DNA of 64,000 bases from Planctomycetota bacterium (GCA_013911165.1 JACETR010000004.1:1-64000), one strand, 5' to 3'. Counted from the first letter of the stretch, positions 39,683 through 50,474 are shown. The notes: generated from the letters alone by a model not told the origin. Numbers and translations are program-made.

Positions 39683-40179
39683 TCGGCCCCGATACTTCAG
39701 CATCGAGAATGCGGTTTCTGCTCAATCTTTATCCCCCTTTTCTGTTTCAGGGGATTCGGGTGCTTTCCATCGAAGATGATTTCCACGGGGCACGCGTTCG
39801 TGTGGCCAAAAGTCTTTTGACCCGAAATGTTATGGGCACCACCTTTGGGGGGGCCTTGATGTCTGCCGCAGATCCTCTCTTTCCGCTGCTTTATTGGAAA
39901 AGCCTGGTCAAGAAGGGGGAATATCTGTCGGTATGGCTGAAAAGTCTGGATTCGGCCTTTCTGATTCCTGCCACCGAGTCTGTCTTTTTCGATTTTCACC
40001 TCGATCCGGACAAGCTTAAGACCGCAAGGAAAGATCTGGATCAGACCGGACGCGCAGACCTTACCGACGAAATCCATGCCTGTTTTGCGGATGGGCAAAA
40101 GGTCGCACGGTTCCGAATGGTCAGCGCTTTACGACTGTTGGAGCCGGGATCGCCTGCAAATCCATCCCGAAGCGGATAG
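39679..40179 (+). CDS. DUF4442 / hotdog-fold thioesterase-like protein
   Basis: FQGIRVLSIEDDFHGARVRVAKSLLTRNVMGTTFGGALMSAADPLFPLLYW; start TTG 39679 or ATG 39709. Confidence 0.75.
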   Translation: MIGPDTSASRMRFLLNLYPPFLFQGIRVLSIEDDFHGARVRVAKSLLTRNVMGTTFGGALMSAADPLFPLLYWKSLVKKGEYLSVWLKSLDSAFLIPATESVFFDFHLDPDKLKTARKDLDQTGRADLTDEIHACFADGQKVARFRMVSALRLLEPGSPANPSRSG

Positions 40180-40230
40180 ACTGCACGCTGTGGATCGCCT
40201 CATTGTGACGAATCACTGGAAAGGGGAGAC

Positions 40231-41547
40231 ATGATTTCACGCATTGCCATCATCGGTCGCCCCAATGTCGGTAAATCGACACTGTTGAATCGGCTTGCCA
40301 AAAGGCGGATCAGTATTGTTCACGATAAACCGGGCGTGACCCGCGACCGAGTGACGGTCGAAGTGGAAATCGGTGACCGGGTTGTCGAAGTGATCGATAC
40401 CGGTGGTCTGGGTATCACCGATGAAGCGGAGCTGGATCAGGATATTCATCACCAGATCGATACTGCGATTGCGAGCGCAGATCTGGTTTTGATGATCGTC
40501 GACGCAAAAGATGGACTTCAGGCCCTCGACCATGAAGTGGCCAAGAGGCTTCGTCCGCTCAAAAAACCGACCTTGCTGGTCGTCAACAAGTGTGAAGCAG
40601 ACCGGGATGAAGACATGGTTTCGGAGTTTTGGGCTCTGGGACTGGAAGAGCCGATTCCCATCTCTGCAGCCCATGGAATGGGAGTCGTGGAACTCCTCGA
40701 GCGCTGTGTGGATCTGTTGCCTCTGGGTGGGAAGCACAGTGAGCGACCGGCTCTGCGGATCGCCATCGTCGGTCGTCGCAATGCGGGCAAGTCCACTTTC
40801 GTCAATGCCTTGATCGGTGAAGACCGTGTCATCGTCAGCGATGTGGCGGGGACTACCCGGGATGCCATCGACATCCGATTTGAGAAAGATGGAATCCCGT
40901 TCGTGGTCATCGATACGGCGGGGTTATTGAGAAACTCCAAGCTCAAGGGATCCGTGGAGTTCTACTCCCAGAATCGGGCACTGCACTCCATTGGCCGCTC
41001 TGATGTGGTCGTCTTGGTGATTGATTCGATGCATGGAACCTCCCAGTTGGACATGCGTATCGCAAGGGAAGTGGTGGACCGATACAAGCCGTGTGTGATT
41101 GCCGTCAACAAGTGGGACCTCGCCAAAGACAAGACCACGACGGAAGAATACGAAGAGTACCTGACTCGTAATCTTCCTTCCCTGTCCTACGCACCGGTGT
41201 TGTTCATGACGGCGCAAAAGGCAAAAAATGTCACCCGTTGCATTTCCCTGGTTCAAAGTATGGCCAAACAGGCCAACAAGCGGGTCAGTACCGGAGTGTT
41301 GAATCGAGCTGTGGATGAGATTCGTAATGGTCCTCGCCCCCGAGTCAAGCATGGCCGGGAGCCGAAAATCTACTACGCAACTCAGGTAGCCGTGATGCCG
41401 CCGACAATTGCGCTCTTTGTGAATCAACCTTCCTATTTCACGCCCCAATTGAAGCGCATGATCGAAAATCGATTCCGGGATCTTCTCGAGGTCCCAGAGG
41501 TTCCTGTCAAAATTCTCTACAGGGAGAAGGGCAAGAAGGATGAATGA
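40231..41547 (+). CDS. der: Ribosome biogenesis GTPase Der
   Basis: Two GTPase domains: GRPNVGKSTLLNRL and GRRNAGKSTFVNALIGEDRVIVSDVAGTTRD; KH-like C-terminus. Confidence 0.97.
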   Translation: MISRIAIIGRPNVGKSTLLNRLAKRRISIVHDKPGVTRDRVTVEVEIGDRVVEVIDTGGLGITDEAELDQDIHHQIDTAIASADLVLMIVDAKDGLQALDHEVAKRLRPLKKPTLLVVNKCEADRDEDMVSEFWALGLEEPIPISAAHGMGVVELLERCVDLLPLGGKHSERPALRIAIVGRRNAGKSTFVNALIGEDRVIVSDVAGTTRDAIDIRFEKDGIPFVVIDTAGLLRNSKLKGSVEFYSQNRALHSIGRSDVVVLVIDSMHGTSQLDMRIAREVVDRYKPCVIAVNKWDLAKDKTTTEEYEEYLTRNLPSLSYAPVLFMTAQKAKNVTRCISLVQSMAKQANKRVSTGVLNRAVDEIRNGPRPRVKHGREPKIYYATQVAVMPPTIALFVNQPSYFTPQLKRMIENRFRDLLEVPEVPVKILYREKGKKDE

Positions 41548-42067
41548 TCCTGTGAAAGGACGCATCCTGGGAATCGATCCGGGTCTGGCAAAGATGGGTT
41601 GGGGGGTCGTGGATGTCGACGGTCCCGGCTTTCGACTGGTGGAATACGGATCCCTGAAAACCGGTGGAGACCAATCCCATGCAGAGAGACTTCTTGCCAT
41701 CGATGAGGAAATCTCTGCGGTGATTCGCCGGTTTTTACCCGAAGTTTCGGCCGTGGAAGAGGTCTTTCAGGGCAAGAATGCACGCAGTGCTCTCGTCGCT
41801 GGTGAAGCCCGTGGAGTCGCGATCGTGGCATGCGGGAGAGCGGGGCTTCCTGTGAGGGAGATTTCTGCTTCTGAAGTCAAACTCGGTGTCACCGGAAATG
41901 GTCGGGCCAGTAAAGAGCAGGTTCAGGCCATGGTTCAAAGGATTCTGGGACTGGAAAAGCCGCCGAAACCGGCGGATGCCGCAGACGCCCTGGCGGTTGC
42001 CATCGTCCGTGGGCAGCGCGACAGGCGCTCCATTTCAGTCGTATCGCCCAGGAGCGGTGGCAGTTAG
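41540..42067 (+). CDS. ruvC: Holliday junction endonuclease RuvC
   Basis: GIDPGLAKMGWGVVDV; AVEEVFQGKNARSALVAGEARGVA; KPADAADALAVAI. Confidence 0.95.
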   Translation: MNDPVKGRILGIDPGLAKMGWGVVDVDGPGFRLVEYGSLKTGGDQSHAERLLAIDEEISAVIRRFLPEVSAVEEVFQGKNARSALVAGEARGVAIVACGRAGLPVREISASEVKLGVTGNGRASKEQVQAMVQRILGLEKPPKPADAADALAVAIVRGQRDRRSISVVSPRSGGS

Positions 42068-42143
42068 AGCCGAGTGTCGCTAGACTTTCCCCAGCAGATT
42101 GCCAATGTTGCCCCTCCTGAGGGCGACAAAAGAGAGGACTCAC

Positions 42144-42362
42144 ATGGCCAAGGAAGAGCCCATCGAGGTGACAGCGGTCGTCAAGGAAGCTTTGCCGAAT
42201 ACGACATTCCGTTGTGAACTCGAGAACGGCCACACCGTACTCGCTCATATCAGCGGGAAGATGCGCAAGCACTACATTCGCATCAATCCCGGTGACAGTG
42301 TTACCTTGCAGATCTCACCCTACGATCTGACCAAAGGCCGGATCGTTTATCGGGAACGATAG
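42144..42362 (+). CDS. infA: Translation initiation factor IF-1
   Basis: [72 protein letters not shown] agagagga. Confidence 0.97.
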   Translation: MAKEEPIEVTAVVKEALPNTTFRCELENGHTVLAHISGKMRKHYIRINPGDSVTLQISPYDLTKGRIVYRER

Positions 42363-42368
42363 GATTTC

Positions 42369-43934
42369 ATGGCGTTGATTCCTTCCCTTTTGCGTTCCAG
42401 GAGCATCGTCCTCCTGTTTCTGATTCTTTTCACTTCTCTCCCACTCTCCGCTCAGCGGCCTCTGGGAGAACGGGCCGTCAAATCGAAAATCGATCATGAG
42501 GTCAAGCATGCTTCCCAGTCGGTGACGGGGCGGGAATGTCGTGATCATGTGGCGTGGCTGGCAGATGACGCACGTGGGGGACGCCTTGCAGGAACCCTCG
42601 GAGCCATCGACTCCGCCAACTACATCGAGAGATTTTTCATGAATCAATCTCTCAAGCCGGGTGGATTGAACGGTGAATGGCGCCAGAGTTTCATCATTCC
42701 CGGGAGAACGGGGCAGCGCGGCCCGCTGGAAACTTCCAATCTTCTGCGTCTGAAAGTTTCGGAAGAAGCCCTGAGATCCGTGAATCTGAAGTACGCCACC
42801 GAGTTCTTGCCCCATACCGATTCACCCGATTCAGAATTGAGCGGTGATTGCGTCTTCACTTTTGGTGAATTGGTCGCGAGTGATCCCCGGGGAAGAGATC
42901 CCCTGAAAAACCGAATCGTTGTTCTTCCCGTTCCCGAAGCACTCTCGCGCAAGGATCTGGGTGATTTCTGTGAGCAGATCTCCAGCCGAGGAAGCACAGG
43001 GCTGATTCTGGTTGGCGCGGGAGCTGCCCCGGCAGACCGCCTGCAGCCCGATTCATGGGCTCTCGGATCGGGAGAGCGCTTGCCTGTTCCGGTGGTACGT
43101 GTTTTCTCCACAGGTTGTGAGAAGTTGTGGAAGATTTCGGGCCGCCCCGAGCGCTCCTGGATTTTTCAGTCTACGGATGATGGCCCCTTGCCGATGGGGC
43201 GCCCGCGGATTGAGCTGGAAATTCGTCGTGAGGGCAGGGATTTGAGCCAGGGAAGTAATGTCCTTGCCCGGTTCATGGGCTCTGACCCAAAACTTCGATC
43301 CGAGTTTGTGGTTATTGGTGCCCACTATGATCATGTGGGGCGCGGAATGATCGATGGCCTTTCCAGAGGTGGTAAAGGTGAAATCCACAATGGGGCCGAC
43401 GATAACGCTTCAGGTGTTGCAGCGATGCTGGAGATTGCTGAGGCCTACGCCCTGCTCAGTAAAAAACCGAAGCGGTCGATTTTGTTTGTTGCATTTGATG
43501 CCGAGGAGTTGGGCTTGCATGGATCCAGTGCGTTCGTTGCCAGTTCCGGCTACGACCATGAGCGACTCCATGGAATGATCAACCTCGACATGATTGGCCG
43601 TAATGACCTTCAGTCGGTCATGGTCGGAAAACGATCCAGCGACGTGTCTCTTGGCATGCACCTTGCCCGCAGTGCAAAGGCGCTGGGGATGACCCTTGAA
43701 GAAGAGGGCATGGAAGAGTTTCTGGATCGATCGGATCAGGCTCCCTTCCTGAGGGCAGGAATCCCGTCCGTCTTCTTCTTTGGTGGGCTCCACGACGACT
43801 ACCACATGCCCCAGGATGATCTGGAGTCAGTCAGTCCGGAAAAGATCTCCAACGTGGCCCGACTTGCCTTCCTGACCAGCTGGTTTCTGGCCAACGAAGC
43901 CGAGTCCGTCAGTTCCGAGGCGACTTCCAACTGA
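42369..43934 (+). CDS. Secreted M28 family peptidase
   Basis: Signal peptide; VVIGAHYDHVGRG; GADDNASGVAAMLEIAEA; FVAFDAEELGLHGS. Confidence 0.92.
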   Translation: MALIPSLLRSRSIVLLFLILFTSLPLSAQRPLGERAVKSKIDHEVKHASQSVTGRECRDHVAWLADDARGGRLAGTLGAIDSANYIERFFMNQSLKPGGLNGEWRQSFIIPGRTGQRGPLETSNLLRLKVSEEALRSVNLKYATEFLPHTDSPDSELSGDCVFTFGELVASDPRGRDPLKNRIVVLPVPEALSRKDLGDFCEQISSRGSTGLILVGAGAAPADRLQPDSWALGSGERLPVPVVRVFSTGCEKLWKISGRPERSWIFQSTDDGPLPMGRPRIELEIRREGRDLSQGSNVLARFMGSDPKLRSEFVVIGAHYDHVGRGMIDGLSRGGKGEIHNGADDNASGVAAMLEIAEAYALLSKKPKRSILFVAFDAEELGLHGSSAFVASSGYDHERLHGMINLDMIGRNDLQSVMVGKRSSDVSLGMHLARSAKALGMTLEEEGMEEFLDRSDQAPFLRAGIPSVFFFGGLHDDYHMPQDDLESVSPEKISNVARLAFLTSWFLANEAESVSSEATSN

Positions 43935-43961
43935 CCTGATCGAGAGAAACTTTTTCTGGTT

Positions 43962-45905
43962 TCAGTCTTCTGAACTCTGGGCTGCTCCGTCGCGAATCGC
44001 CTCGACGATATCGGAGTTGGCAAGAGTGGTGACATCCCCGAGTTGCCTTTTTTCCGAGATATCCCGCAACAGACGCCTCATGATTTTACCGGATCGAGTT
44101 TTCGGCAAATCCGGTGTAAAGACGATGCTGGCAGGCTTGGCGATGGGGCCGATTTTGGCTGCGACATGCTGACGCAATTCCTGAATCAACTCTTCGCTAC
44201 CCGCTGAACCCCCCTTGAGAACGACAAAGGCGGCGATGGCTTGGCCCGTGGTGTCGTCTTTTCTGCCGACGACCGCAGATTCAGCCACTCCATGGTGATC
44301 GACCAGCGCACTCTCGACTTCGGTGGTAGAGATGTTGTGGCCGGAAACGAGCATGACGTCATCCACCCGGCCGAGTAGCCAGAGGTATCCTTCTTCGTCG
44401 AGTTTGCAGCCGTCTCCGGGGAAGTACAGACCATCGAAACGGCTCCAGTAGACTTCCTTGTAACGCTCTGGATCCCCGTGAATCCCGCGCAGCATCGATG
44501 GCCAGGGGGAACGCACGACCAAAAGTCCGCCGTGTCCGGGTTCCACTTCATTGCCTTCATCGTCGACGACGACGGCATCGATGCCCGGGTAGGGTGTGGC
44601 GGCGGATCCGGGTTTGGTCGTCGTCACTCCGGGAAGGGGTGTGATCATGATGGAGCCGGTTTCGGTTTGCCACCATGTATCGACGATGGGGCAACGTTCC
44701 CCACCGATGAACTCGTGGTACCACATCCATGCTTCCGGATTGATCGGTTCACCGACAGAGCCGAGAAGGCGAAGGCTGGAGAGGTCCTTGGATTTGGGAA
44801 TCTCCTCTCCCCACTTCATGAAGGTCCGTATCGCAGTGGGCGCTGTGTAAAAGATGGTGACGGCGTACTTTTCGACCAGATCCCACCAGCGACCCTGATC
44901 GGGGAAATCGGGTGTGCCCTCGTAGATCAGGCTGGTGGCACCATTGGCCAGCGGCCCATAGACGATGTAGGAGTGTCCGGTGACCCAGCCACAGTCCGCT
45001 GTGCACCAGTACAGGTCCGAATCCTTGATGTCGAAGACGTTACGGAAGGTGCTGCTGACTCCGGTCAGATAGCCTCCGCAGGTGTGGACGATTCCCTTGG
45101 GTTTGCCGGTGCTGCCAGAGGTGTAGAGGATGAAGAGCAAATCCTCGGAATCCATCTCCTCCGCCTCAAGAAACTCGTCTTGTGCGGGGACGACGTCATG
45201 CCACCAATGGTCCCGGCCTTCAGACCAGGTGACTTCATTTTTACAGCGTTCCAGAACGAGAACGGAAGTCACGGTTTCCTGTCCTTCGAGTGCCAGATCG
45301 ACATTCTCTTTCAAGGGGACGACCTTTCCCCGTCTCCAGGCACCATCCTGGGTAATGACGCCCTTGCAGGACGCATCGTCAAGACGTTCACGAAGGCTGT
45401 CGGAACTGAATCCTCCAAAGACCACCGAGTGGGCGGCACCGATGCGGGCGCACGCGAGCATGGCGATGGTGATTTCGGGAACCATGCCCATGTAAATGGC
45501 GACGGTATCCCCTTTGCCGATTCCCAATTGCTTCAGGGTAGCAGCGCATTGACACACTTTGGCAAGAAGCTCCGAGTAAGTGAGGCTCAGGGAGTCGCCG
45601 GGCTCCCCTTCCCAATGGAAGGCGACCCGGTCGGGGTGGGTCTCGACATGGCGATCGAGACAGGATTCGGTCACGTTCAGACGTCCACCTTCAAACCACC
45701 GGTAAACAGGAGCATCCGAGGAATCGAGGAGACGATCCCAGGGCTTTCGCCAATGTATCTTTTCGGCCTCGCTGGACCAGAAGGCCAGCGGATCCCGGGC
45801 TGCTTCCTCGTGTATCCCTGACTGGGCATTGGCCTCGGCGGAGAACTTGCCAGGGGGGTCAAAACGACGTTCTTCATGAAACAGGTTTTCAATGGCGTCA
45901 GACAT
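43962..45905 (-). CDS. acs: Acetyl-CoA synthetase
   Basis: YTSGSTGKPKGIVHTCGGYL; WWQTETGSIMITPLPG; GRVDDVMLVSGHNISTTEVESALVDH; LPKTRSGKIMRRLLRDI. Confidence 0.97.
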   Translation of the reverse strand: MSDAIENLFHEERRFDPPGKFSAEANAQSGIHEEAARDPLAFWSSEAEKIHWRKPWDRLLDSSDAPVYRWFEGGRLNVTESCLDRHVETHPDRVAFHWEGEPGDSLSLTYSELLAKVCQCAATLKQLGIGKGDTVAIYMGMVPEITIAMLACARIGAAHSVVFGGFSSDSLRERLDDASCKGVITQDGAWRRGKVVPLKENVDLALEGQETVTSVLVLERCKNEVTWSEGRDHWWHDVVPAQDEFLEAEEMDSEDLLFILYTSGSTGKPKGIVHTCGGYLTGVSSTFRNVFDIKDSDLYWCTADCGWVTGHSYIVYGPLANGATSLIYEGTPDFPDQGRWWDLVEKYAVTIFYTAPTAIRTFMKWGEEIPKSKDLSSLRLLGSVGEPINPEAWMWYHEFIGGERCPIVDTWWQTETGSIMITPLPGVTTTKPGSAATPYPGIDAVVVDDEGNEVEPGHGGLLVVRSPWPSMLRGIHGDPERYKEVYWSRFDGLYFPGDGCKLDEEGYLWLLGRVDDVMLVSGHNISTTEVESALVDHHGVAESAVVGRKDDTTGQAIAAFVVLKGGSAGSEELIQELRQHVAAKIGPIAKPASIVFTPDLPKTRSGKIMRRLLRDISEKRQLGDVTTLANSDIVEAIRDGAAQSSED

Positions 45906-46060
45906 GGAGCTCCCTCTTTCCTCAACGATTCACGAATATAACGACCAGATCCCCCGGGATCGAGGGAACAGGTCTGGATCCGCCATTCGGTGGTTTTCAC
46001 GGGGATAATCACCGTTAAACTGACGGTTTGCCCACAGACTTTTCACGGGGACCCGCACTC

Positions 46061-48619
46061 ATGAATTTGCCAAAGGCACAGCCCATGATCTCTCTCAGGA
46101 CAGCGACTCCCGCTTTCTTGCTGTTCTGCGGAATCATCTTCTGCACGTTCAATTCATTGCTGGTTGGCCACGCTCATGGTGAAGCAGTGGGTTCAGAGAC
46201 TCTCCTTGTGCATTCCCCTCCGAAGGCGCGGCAGTTTGTTGATGGGGCAGACATGTCCGGTTGCTTCAATCCTGCCGGTGGCTGGAGAGTGGTGGACGGA
46301 GTAGTCACCGGGAATGGTCGAAAGAGTTTCCTGATCGCTGATCATGAGATCGGAAAAGGGAATTTTGATCTCGAACTGAATCTCACCCTTTCACGCACGG
46401 ATGCCAACTACGCGTCTCTCGAACTGGGACAGGCAAGGGTCATTCTGGGGGGAGATGACGGCAAGCTGATCTTTCGGGGTTTGCCCAAATCGGATACCCG
46501 CCAGATCATCACCGACCTCAGCAGTGTGGTGCAGGCCGGGAAGCCTTTTACTCTCGTGGTGCGTCGACGCAGTCAGAAGTTACAGGTGTTCGTCGAGAAC
46601 AAGCGGGTCCATCAAGTCGAAGGGATTCGCCACGATATTGGAGAAATCGGGGTCATCGCCGGTGATGGTGACATGCAGGTGCACCGTTTCCGCGTTTCTG
46701 GAAATCTCCGCGAGGGCCGTCGAACGATTCGTCTGAATCATGAAGCTCTGGCGGCTCTGAGAGAAGATGACCGCATTACCCTCAGTCTCGAAGCGGGCAT
46801 CGATTTTCTGCTCACCGAATCTCAGGCAGATCCAGAGGGAATCCTGGCAGGCTCTCATCCGGAGGCGATTCCCGGCTCCCGGGCTCTGGAGTGTTATGCC
46901 CTGATTACCGCCGGGGTCGATCGCGATCACCCCGTGCTGCGCAAGCACTTTAAGGTGATCGAGGATTCCATCCCTTCCGCGGAGCGGATGTACGACGTCT
47001 CCTGTTGGGTCTTCGCTCTGGATGCGGCCATCACGCAGGCCGAACAGGATGCATTGATGGAAGCGGGAGTCGACTCCCTGCCGCCCTCGGTCCTGAGTCG
47101 TCTCGCAAGAAATCATCGCAAGAACCTGAAGGTGGCTGCTGAAATCCTCTTCAAGGGACAGAATGAAACCGGTGGCTGGCGTTATCAGTCGACCAGCACG
47201 GATGCGGATACTTCTGTCACCCAGTTTGCGGTTCTGGCTCTGGCGGTTCTGGCCAGAAGAAATTTTGAGATTGAGCCTCAGGTCTGGGAGGGGGTCTCTC
47301 GTTACATCCTCTCCTGTCAGGACGCGGAAGGACCGGTGGCCAAGCCGGAGATCACCAAAGCCCCTCCCGTGAGTGAACCTCTCGAAGAAGAGTCGGGGCG
47401 GCGTCGAAAAAAGGATGGGACCGTTGTCAGGGAAAGACCCAAGATCATACCTCCGCTGACCGGTGAAGAACTCGTGGAAGCCCAGCGAAGGGGATTTCGT
47501 TACACCGCCACAAATGACAACGCCACCTGGAACATGACCTGCGCAGGAGTCTCTTCACTGATGGTTGCTTACGACTACGGTGCAGAGGGCTTTGTACCGG
47601 AATTTCGCAGGACCGTGCGAGACTCGATTCGTGATGGCATCGCCTGGATGACCGAGACCTGGAATGCCACCGACAGTTGTTACGGCATGTACAGCCTCGA
47701 AAAAGTCGGCGATCTGGGGGGCATTGAGAAAATTGGGGGCCATGACTGGTACAAGGTGATCAGTGATCACCTGCTGTCGCGTCAGACCTCGGAGGGGTCA
47801 TGGATCAACATGGGCAACTACGCCGGTCACTCGACCCGGGTCGATACTGCCTTTGCCCTGCTGATTCTAAAAAGGGCCAGTGCCATGCTGACCCGGTCAG
47901 CCACGACCTTCGTGATCTTTTCGGGTGGTGGCTCATCCTCGGAAAAAGTTCAGTCCGATGAATGGGCCCTGCTGGCGGATTCCGGCCGATCGATTCATTT
48001 GCCGACTCTTGTTCGTCAATTGCGCCTGCGACCGAAGGCCAAGCTGCTGAAGATATTTGAAGAAGTCATTCTGACGATGCCGAGTTACGAGCGCCCGAAA
48101 ATGCTCCGTTATCTGAATCTGATTGAGGAGCGTGTGACGGCGCGGGGAGTGGTCAAGCGTCTGGAGCACATTGCGGAATTGATCCGCCCGGGAGGATTTG
48201 ATTCTCCCGAAGAAATGGAAGAGTGGGGACGCTCCTGGGCGATGGTTCAGGAAATTCTTCGCCGTGAAAAGAGTGACCACGGTCTGACGGACGATGACCC
48301 GCCTGCTCCCGAACTCTATGAGGCCGGAAAGCACGAGCAGGCTCTGCTGGATCTTGCCCGCGAATCGGCTGAGAAATCCGATGACGCAATGCGTGAGATT
48401 TCTCTGCGAGCCGCCATACAGCTGGGTTGCGAAGGGGCCGTGGAGCTGCTGATCGAAGATCTGTCTTCCCGCTCGGCGGGATTGCGCGTCCTCGCATATG
48501 GAGGGATTCGTGCGATTCTTGCCGACTCGCCCCCGGAGTTTGATCCGCAGGAAAAACCGGAGAAGAGCCAGGCAGATGCGGTCCGGGTTGCGGCCTGGGC
48601 CCGGTCACGACTGCGCTAG
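46061..48619 (+). CDS. Secreted protein: N-terminal LamG/keto-disaccharide-hydrolase-like beta domain plus prenyltransferase/squalene-cyclase-like repeat region
   Basis: GGWRVVDGVVTGNGRKSFLI...NFDLELNLTLSRTDANYAS; later GGWRYQSTSTDADTSVTQFAVLAL and GSWINMGNYAGHSTRVDTAFALLILKRA. Confidence 0.7.
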   Translation: MNLPKAQPMISLRTATPAFLLFCGIIFCTFNSLLVGHAHGEAVGSETLLVHSPPKARQFVDGADMSGCFNPAGGWRVVDGVVTGNGRKSFLIADHEIGKGNFDLELNLTLSRTDANYASLELGQARVILGGDDGKLIFRGLPKSDTRQIITDLSSVVQAGKPFTLVVRRRSQKLQVFVENKRVHQVEGIRHDIGEIGVIAGDGDMQVHRFRVSGNLREGRRTIRLNHEALAALREDDRITLSLEAGIDFLLTESQADPEGILAGSHPEAIPGSRALECYALITAGVDRDHPVLRKHFKVIEDSIPSAERMYDVSCWVFALDAAITQAEQDALMEAGVDSLPPSVLSRLARNHRKNLKVAAEILFKGQNETGGWRYQSTSTDADTSVTQFAVLALAVLARRNFEIEPQVWEGVSRYILSCQDAEGPVAKPEITKAPPVSEPLEEESGRRRKKDGTVVRERPKIIPPLTGEELVEAQRRGFRYTATNDNATWNMTCAGVSSLMVAYDYGAEGFVPEFRRTVRDSIRDGIAWMTETWNATDSCYGMYSLEKVGDLGGIEKIGGHDWYKVISDHLLSRQTSEGSWINMGNYAGHSTRVDTAFALLILKRASAMLTRSATTFVIFSGGGSSSEKVQSDEWALLADSGRSIHLPTLVRQLRLRPKAKLLKIFEEVILTMPSYERPKMLRYLNLIEERVTARGVVKRLEHIAELIRPGGFDSPEEMEEWGRSWAMVQEILRREKSDHGLTDDDPPAPELYEAGKHEQALLDLARESAEKSDDAMREISLRAAIQLGCEGAVELLIEDLSSRSAGLRVLAYGGIRAILADSPPEFDPQEKPEKSQADAVRVAAWARSRLR

Positions 48620-48840
48620 GGACTTTCGGCTCGCTGCCGGTACTCAGGTTCCCGTTCTGGTGGGATTATTAGCCATGGCCATCCGGAAGATTGCCGACTG
48701 AAATCGGCAGAATTTCACAATTCCCGTATTGAAGCCCTGTTTGGCATGTTGTCATTCGGTCGGGGAATCAGGTCACTGAGGGGGGGGAATCCCGCCGGAG
48801 TTGCTCGATTCAACCTTGGGAGTTCGTTACCATCAAAACG

Positions 48841-48894
48841 ACTGGACTGTCTGCAGGCCGGTTCCCATTCTCAGGGGAAGGTCCTGCGACCAGT
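48841..48894 (+). ncRNA. Candidate structured leader hairpin upstream of ahcY (not matched to a known class)
   Basis: Nested complementary segments ACTGG...CCAGT, GCAGG...CCTGC, TTCCC...GGGAA read directly. Confidence 0.4.
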
Positions 48895-48928
48895 GAAGTG
48901 AAACCAATGAGATGAAAGGGGCTGTGGA

Positions 48929-50404
48929 ATGCCCGTTCAGGAAACCCGACAGGGGATTGAATACAGGGTCAAGGATCTTCAGCTTGCCAACTTCGGCCGC
49001 CAGGAGATTCGCCTTGCAGAGGAAGAAATGCCGGGGCTGATGGCCCTCCGGGACGAGTTCGGTGATTCGCAGCCACTGGCTGGAGCCCGTGTCACCGGAT
49101 CCCTTCACATGACGATTCAGACTGCGGTTCTGATCGAAACCCTCGTCCATCTGGGAGCAGAAGTCCGTTGGGCTTCCTGCAACATTTTCTCGACTCAGGA
49201 TCATGCCGCAGCGGCAGTGGTTGTGGGACCCGAGGGAACGATCGAGGAGCCGAAGGGAGTCCCCGTCTTTGCATGGATGGGAGAAACCCTTCAGGAGTAC
49301 TGGGAGTGCACTGAGTCTGCACTGACCTGGCCTGACGGCACCCTGCCCAACATGATTCTCGACGATGGCGGCGACGCCACCATGCTCGTCCTCAAGGGAC
49401 GCGAGTTCGAAGCGGCCGGGCAGGTTCCGGAGTACGACCAGAAAGATCCCGAAGAGTGGATGTACGTTCTGGAGACCCTTCGTAACAGCCTTGCCAATGA
49501 GCCGGGCAAATGGACCGCCATCGCCGATTCGATCAAGGGTGTCACCGAAGAGACCACGACCGGAGTTCACCGTCTTTACCAGCTGCAGGAATCTGGCCAG
49601 CTGATTTTCCCGGCGATGAATGTCAACGACTCGGTGACCAAGAGCAAGTTCGACAACCTCTACGGCTGTCGTCACTCCCTCGTTGACGGCCTTTGTCGCG
49701 CGACGGATGTCATGCTCAGCGGCAAAGTCTGCGTCGTTCTTGGATATGGTGACGTCGGCAAAGGATGCGCTCAGGCCCTCCGCGGCCAGGGAGCCCGTGT
49801 CGTAATCACCGAAATCGATCCGATCTGCGCACTGCAGGCGGCGATGGAAGGTTATGAGGTGACTCAGCTGGATGACGTGGTCGCAACCGCCGATATCTTC
49901 GTGACCACCACCGGTAACCGGGACATCATCAAGGTCACCGACATGGCTCGCATGAAGCACAACGCCATCGTCTCCAACATCGGCCACTTCGATAACGAGA
50001 TCGACATGGTTGGCCTTTCGATGGTCGACGGCATCAGCTGTGAGAACCTGAAGAACCCGCAGGAGCATGAGAACCAGGTCGACCTGTGGACCTTCCCGGA
50101 CGGCCACTCCATCATCGTTCTGGCAGAAGGCCGCCTGATGAATCTGGGCTGTGCAACCGGTCACCCGTCCTTCGTGATGAGTGCTTCCTTCACCAACCAG
50201 GTGATGGCGCAGATCGAGTTGTTCAAGAACGCCGAAAACTACGCCAATGAGGTTTACGTGTTGCCGAAGATTCTCGACGAGAAGGTGGCCCGTCTTCACC
50301 TCGCTAAACTCGGCGTGAAGCTGACTGAAATGAATGACACCCAAGCGAATTACCTGGGTATTCCCAAAGATGGACCCTACAAGCCGAATCACTACCGTTA
50401 CTAG
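48929..50404 (+). CDS. ahcY: Adenosylhomocysteinase
   Basis: [69 protein letters not shown]-terminal PYKPNHYRY. Confidence 0.98.
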   Translation: MPVQETRQGIEYRVKDLQLANFGRQEIRLAEEEMPGLMALRDEFGDSQPLAGARVTGSLHMTIQTAVLIETLVHLGAEVRWASCNIFSTQDHAAAAVVVGPEGTIEEPKGVPVFAWMGETLQEYWECTESALTWPDGTLPNMILDDGGDATMLVLKGREFEAAGQVPEYDQKDPEEWMYVLETLRNSLANEPGKWTAIADSIKGVTEETTTGVHRLYQLQESGQLIFPAMNVNDSVTKSKFDNLYGCRHSLVDGLCRATDVMLSGKVCVVLGYGDVGKGCAQALRGQGARVVITEIDPICALQAAMEGYEVTQLDDVVATADIFVTTTGNRDIIKVTDMARMKHNAIVSNIGHFDNEIDMVGLSMVDGISCENLKNPQEHENQVDLWTFPDGHSIIVLAEGRLMNLGCATGHPSFVMSASFTNQVMAQIELFKNAENYANEVYVLPKILDEKVARLHLAKLGVKLTEMNDTQANYLGIPKDGPYKPNHYRY

Positions 50405-50423
50405 GCGGCGTCATTCAGGAATT

Positions 50424-50462
50424 GAAAAAGGGCCGGATCCTCAAGGATCCGGCCCTTTTTTT
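50424..50462 (+). terminator. Rho-independent terminator after ahcY
   Basis: gaaaaagggccggatcc-tcaa-ggatccggcccttttttt. Confidence 0.92.
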
Positions 50463-50474
50463 GTCTTTGCTGAA

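Noticed and set aside
44478-45821. 447-aa ORF antisense to acs
   Set aside because: Shadow ORF of a highly conserved gene; Gly/Asp-rich translation without family features.
48691-48713. Terminator after the 46061-48619 gene (TTGCCGA-CTGAAA-TCGGCAG AATTT)
   Set aside because: Short stem and no real T-tract; too weak to call.
48620-48928. Known SAH riboswitch in front of ahcY
   Set aside because: I could not find the conserved SAH riboswitch core segments; only an unassigned hairpin is reported.
48833-50392. 519-aa ORF antisense to ahcY
   Set aside because: Covers nearly the same span as ahcY on the opposite strand; codon-bias artefact.
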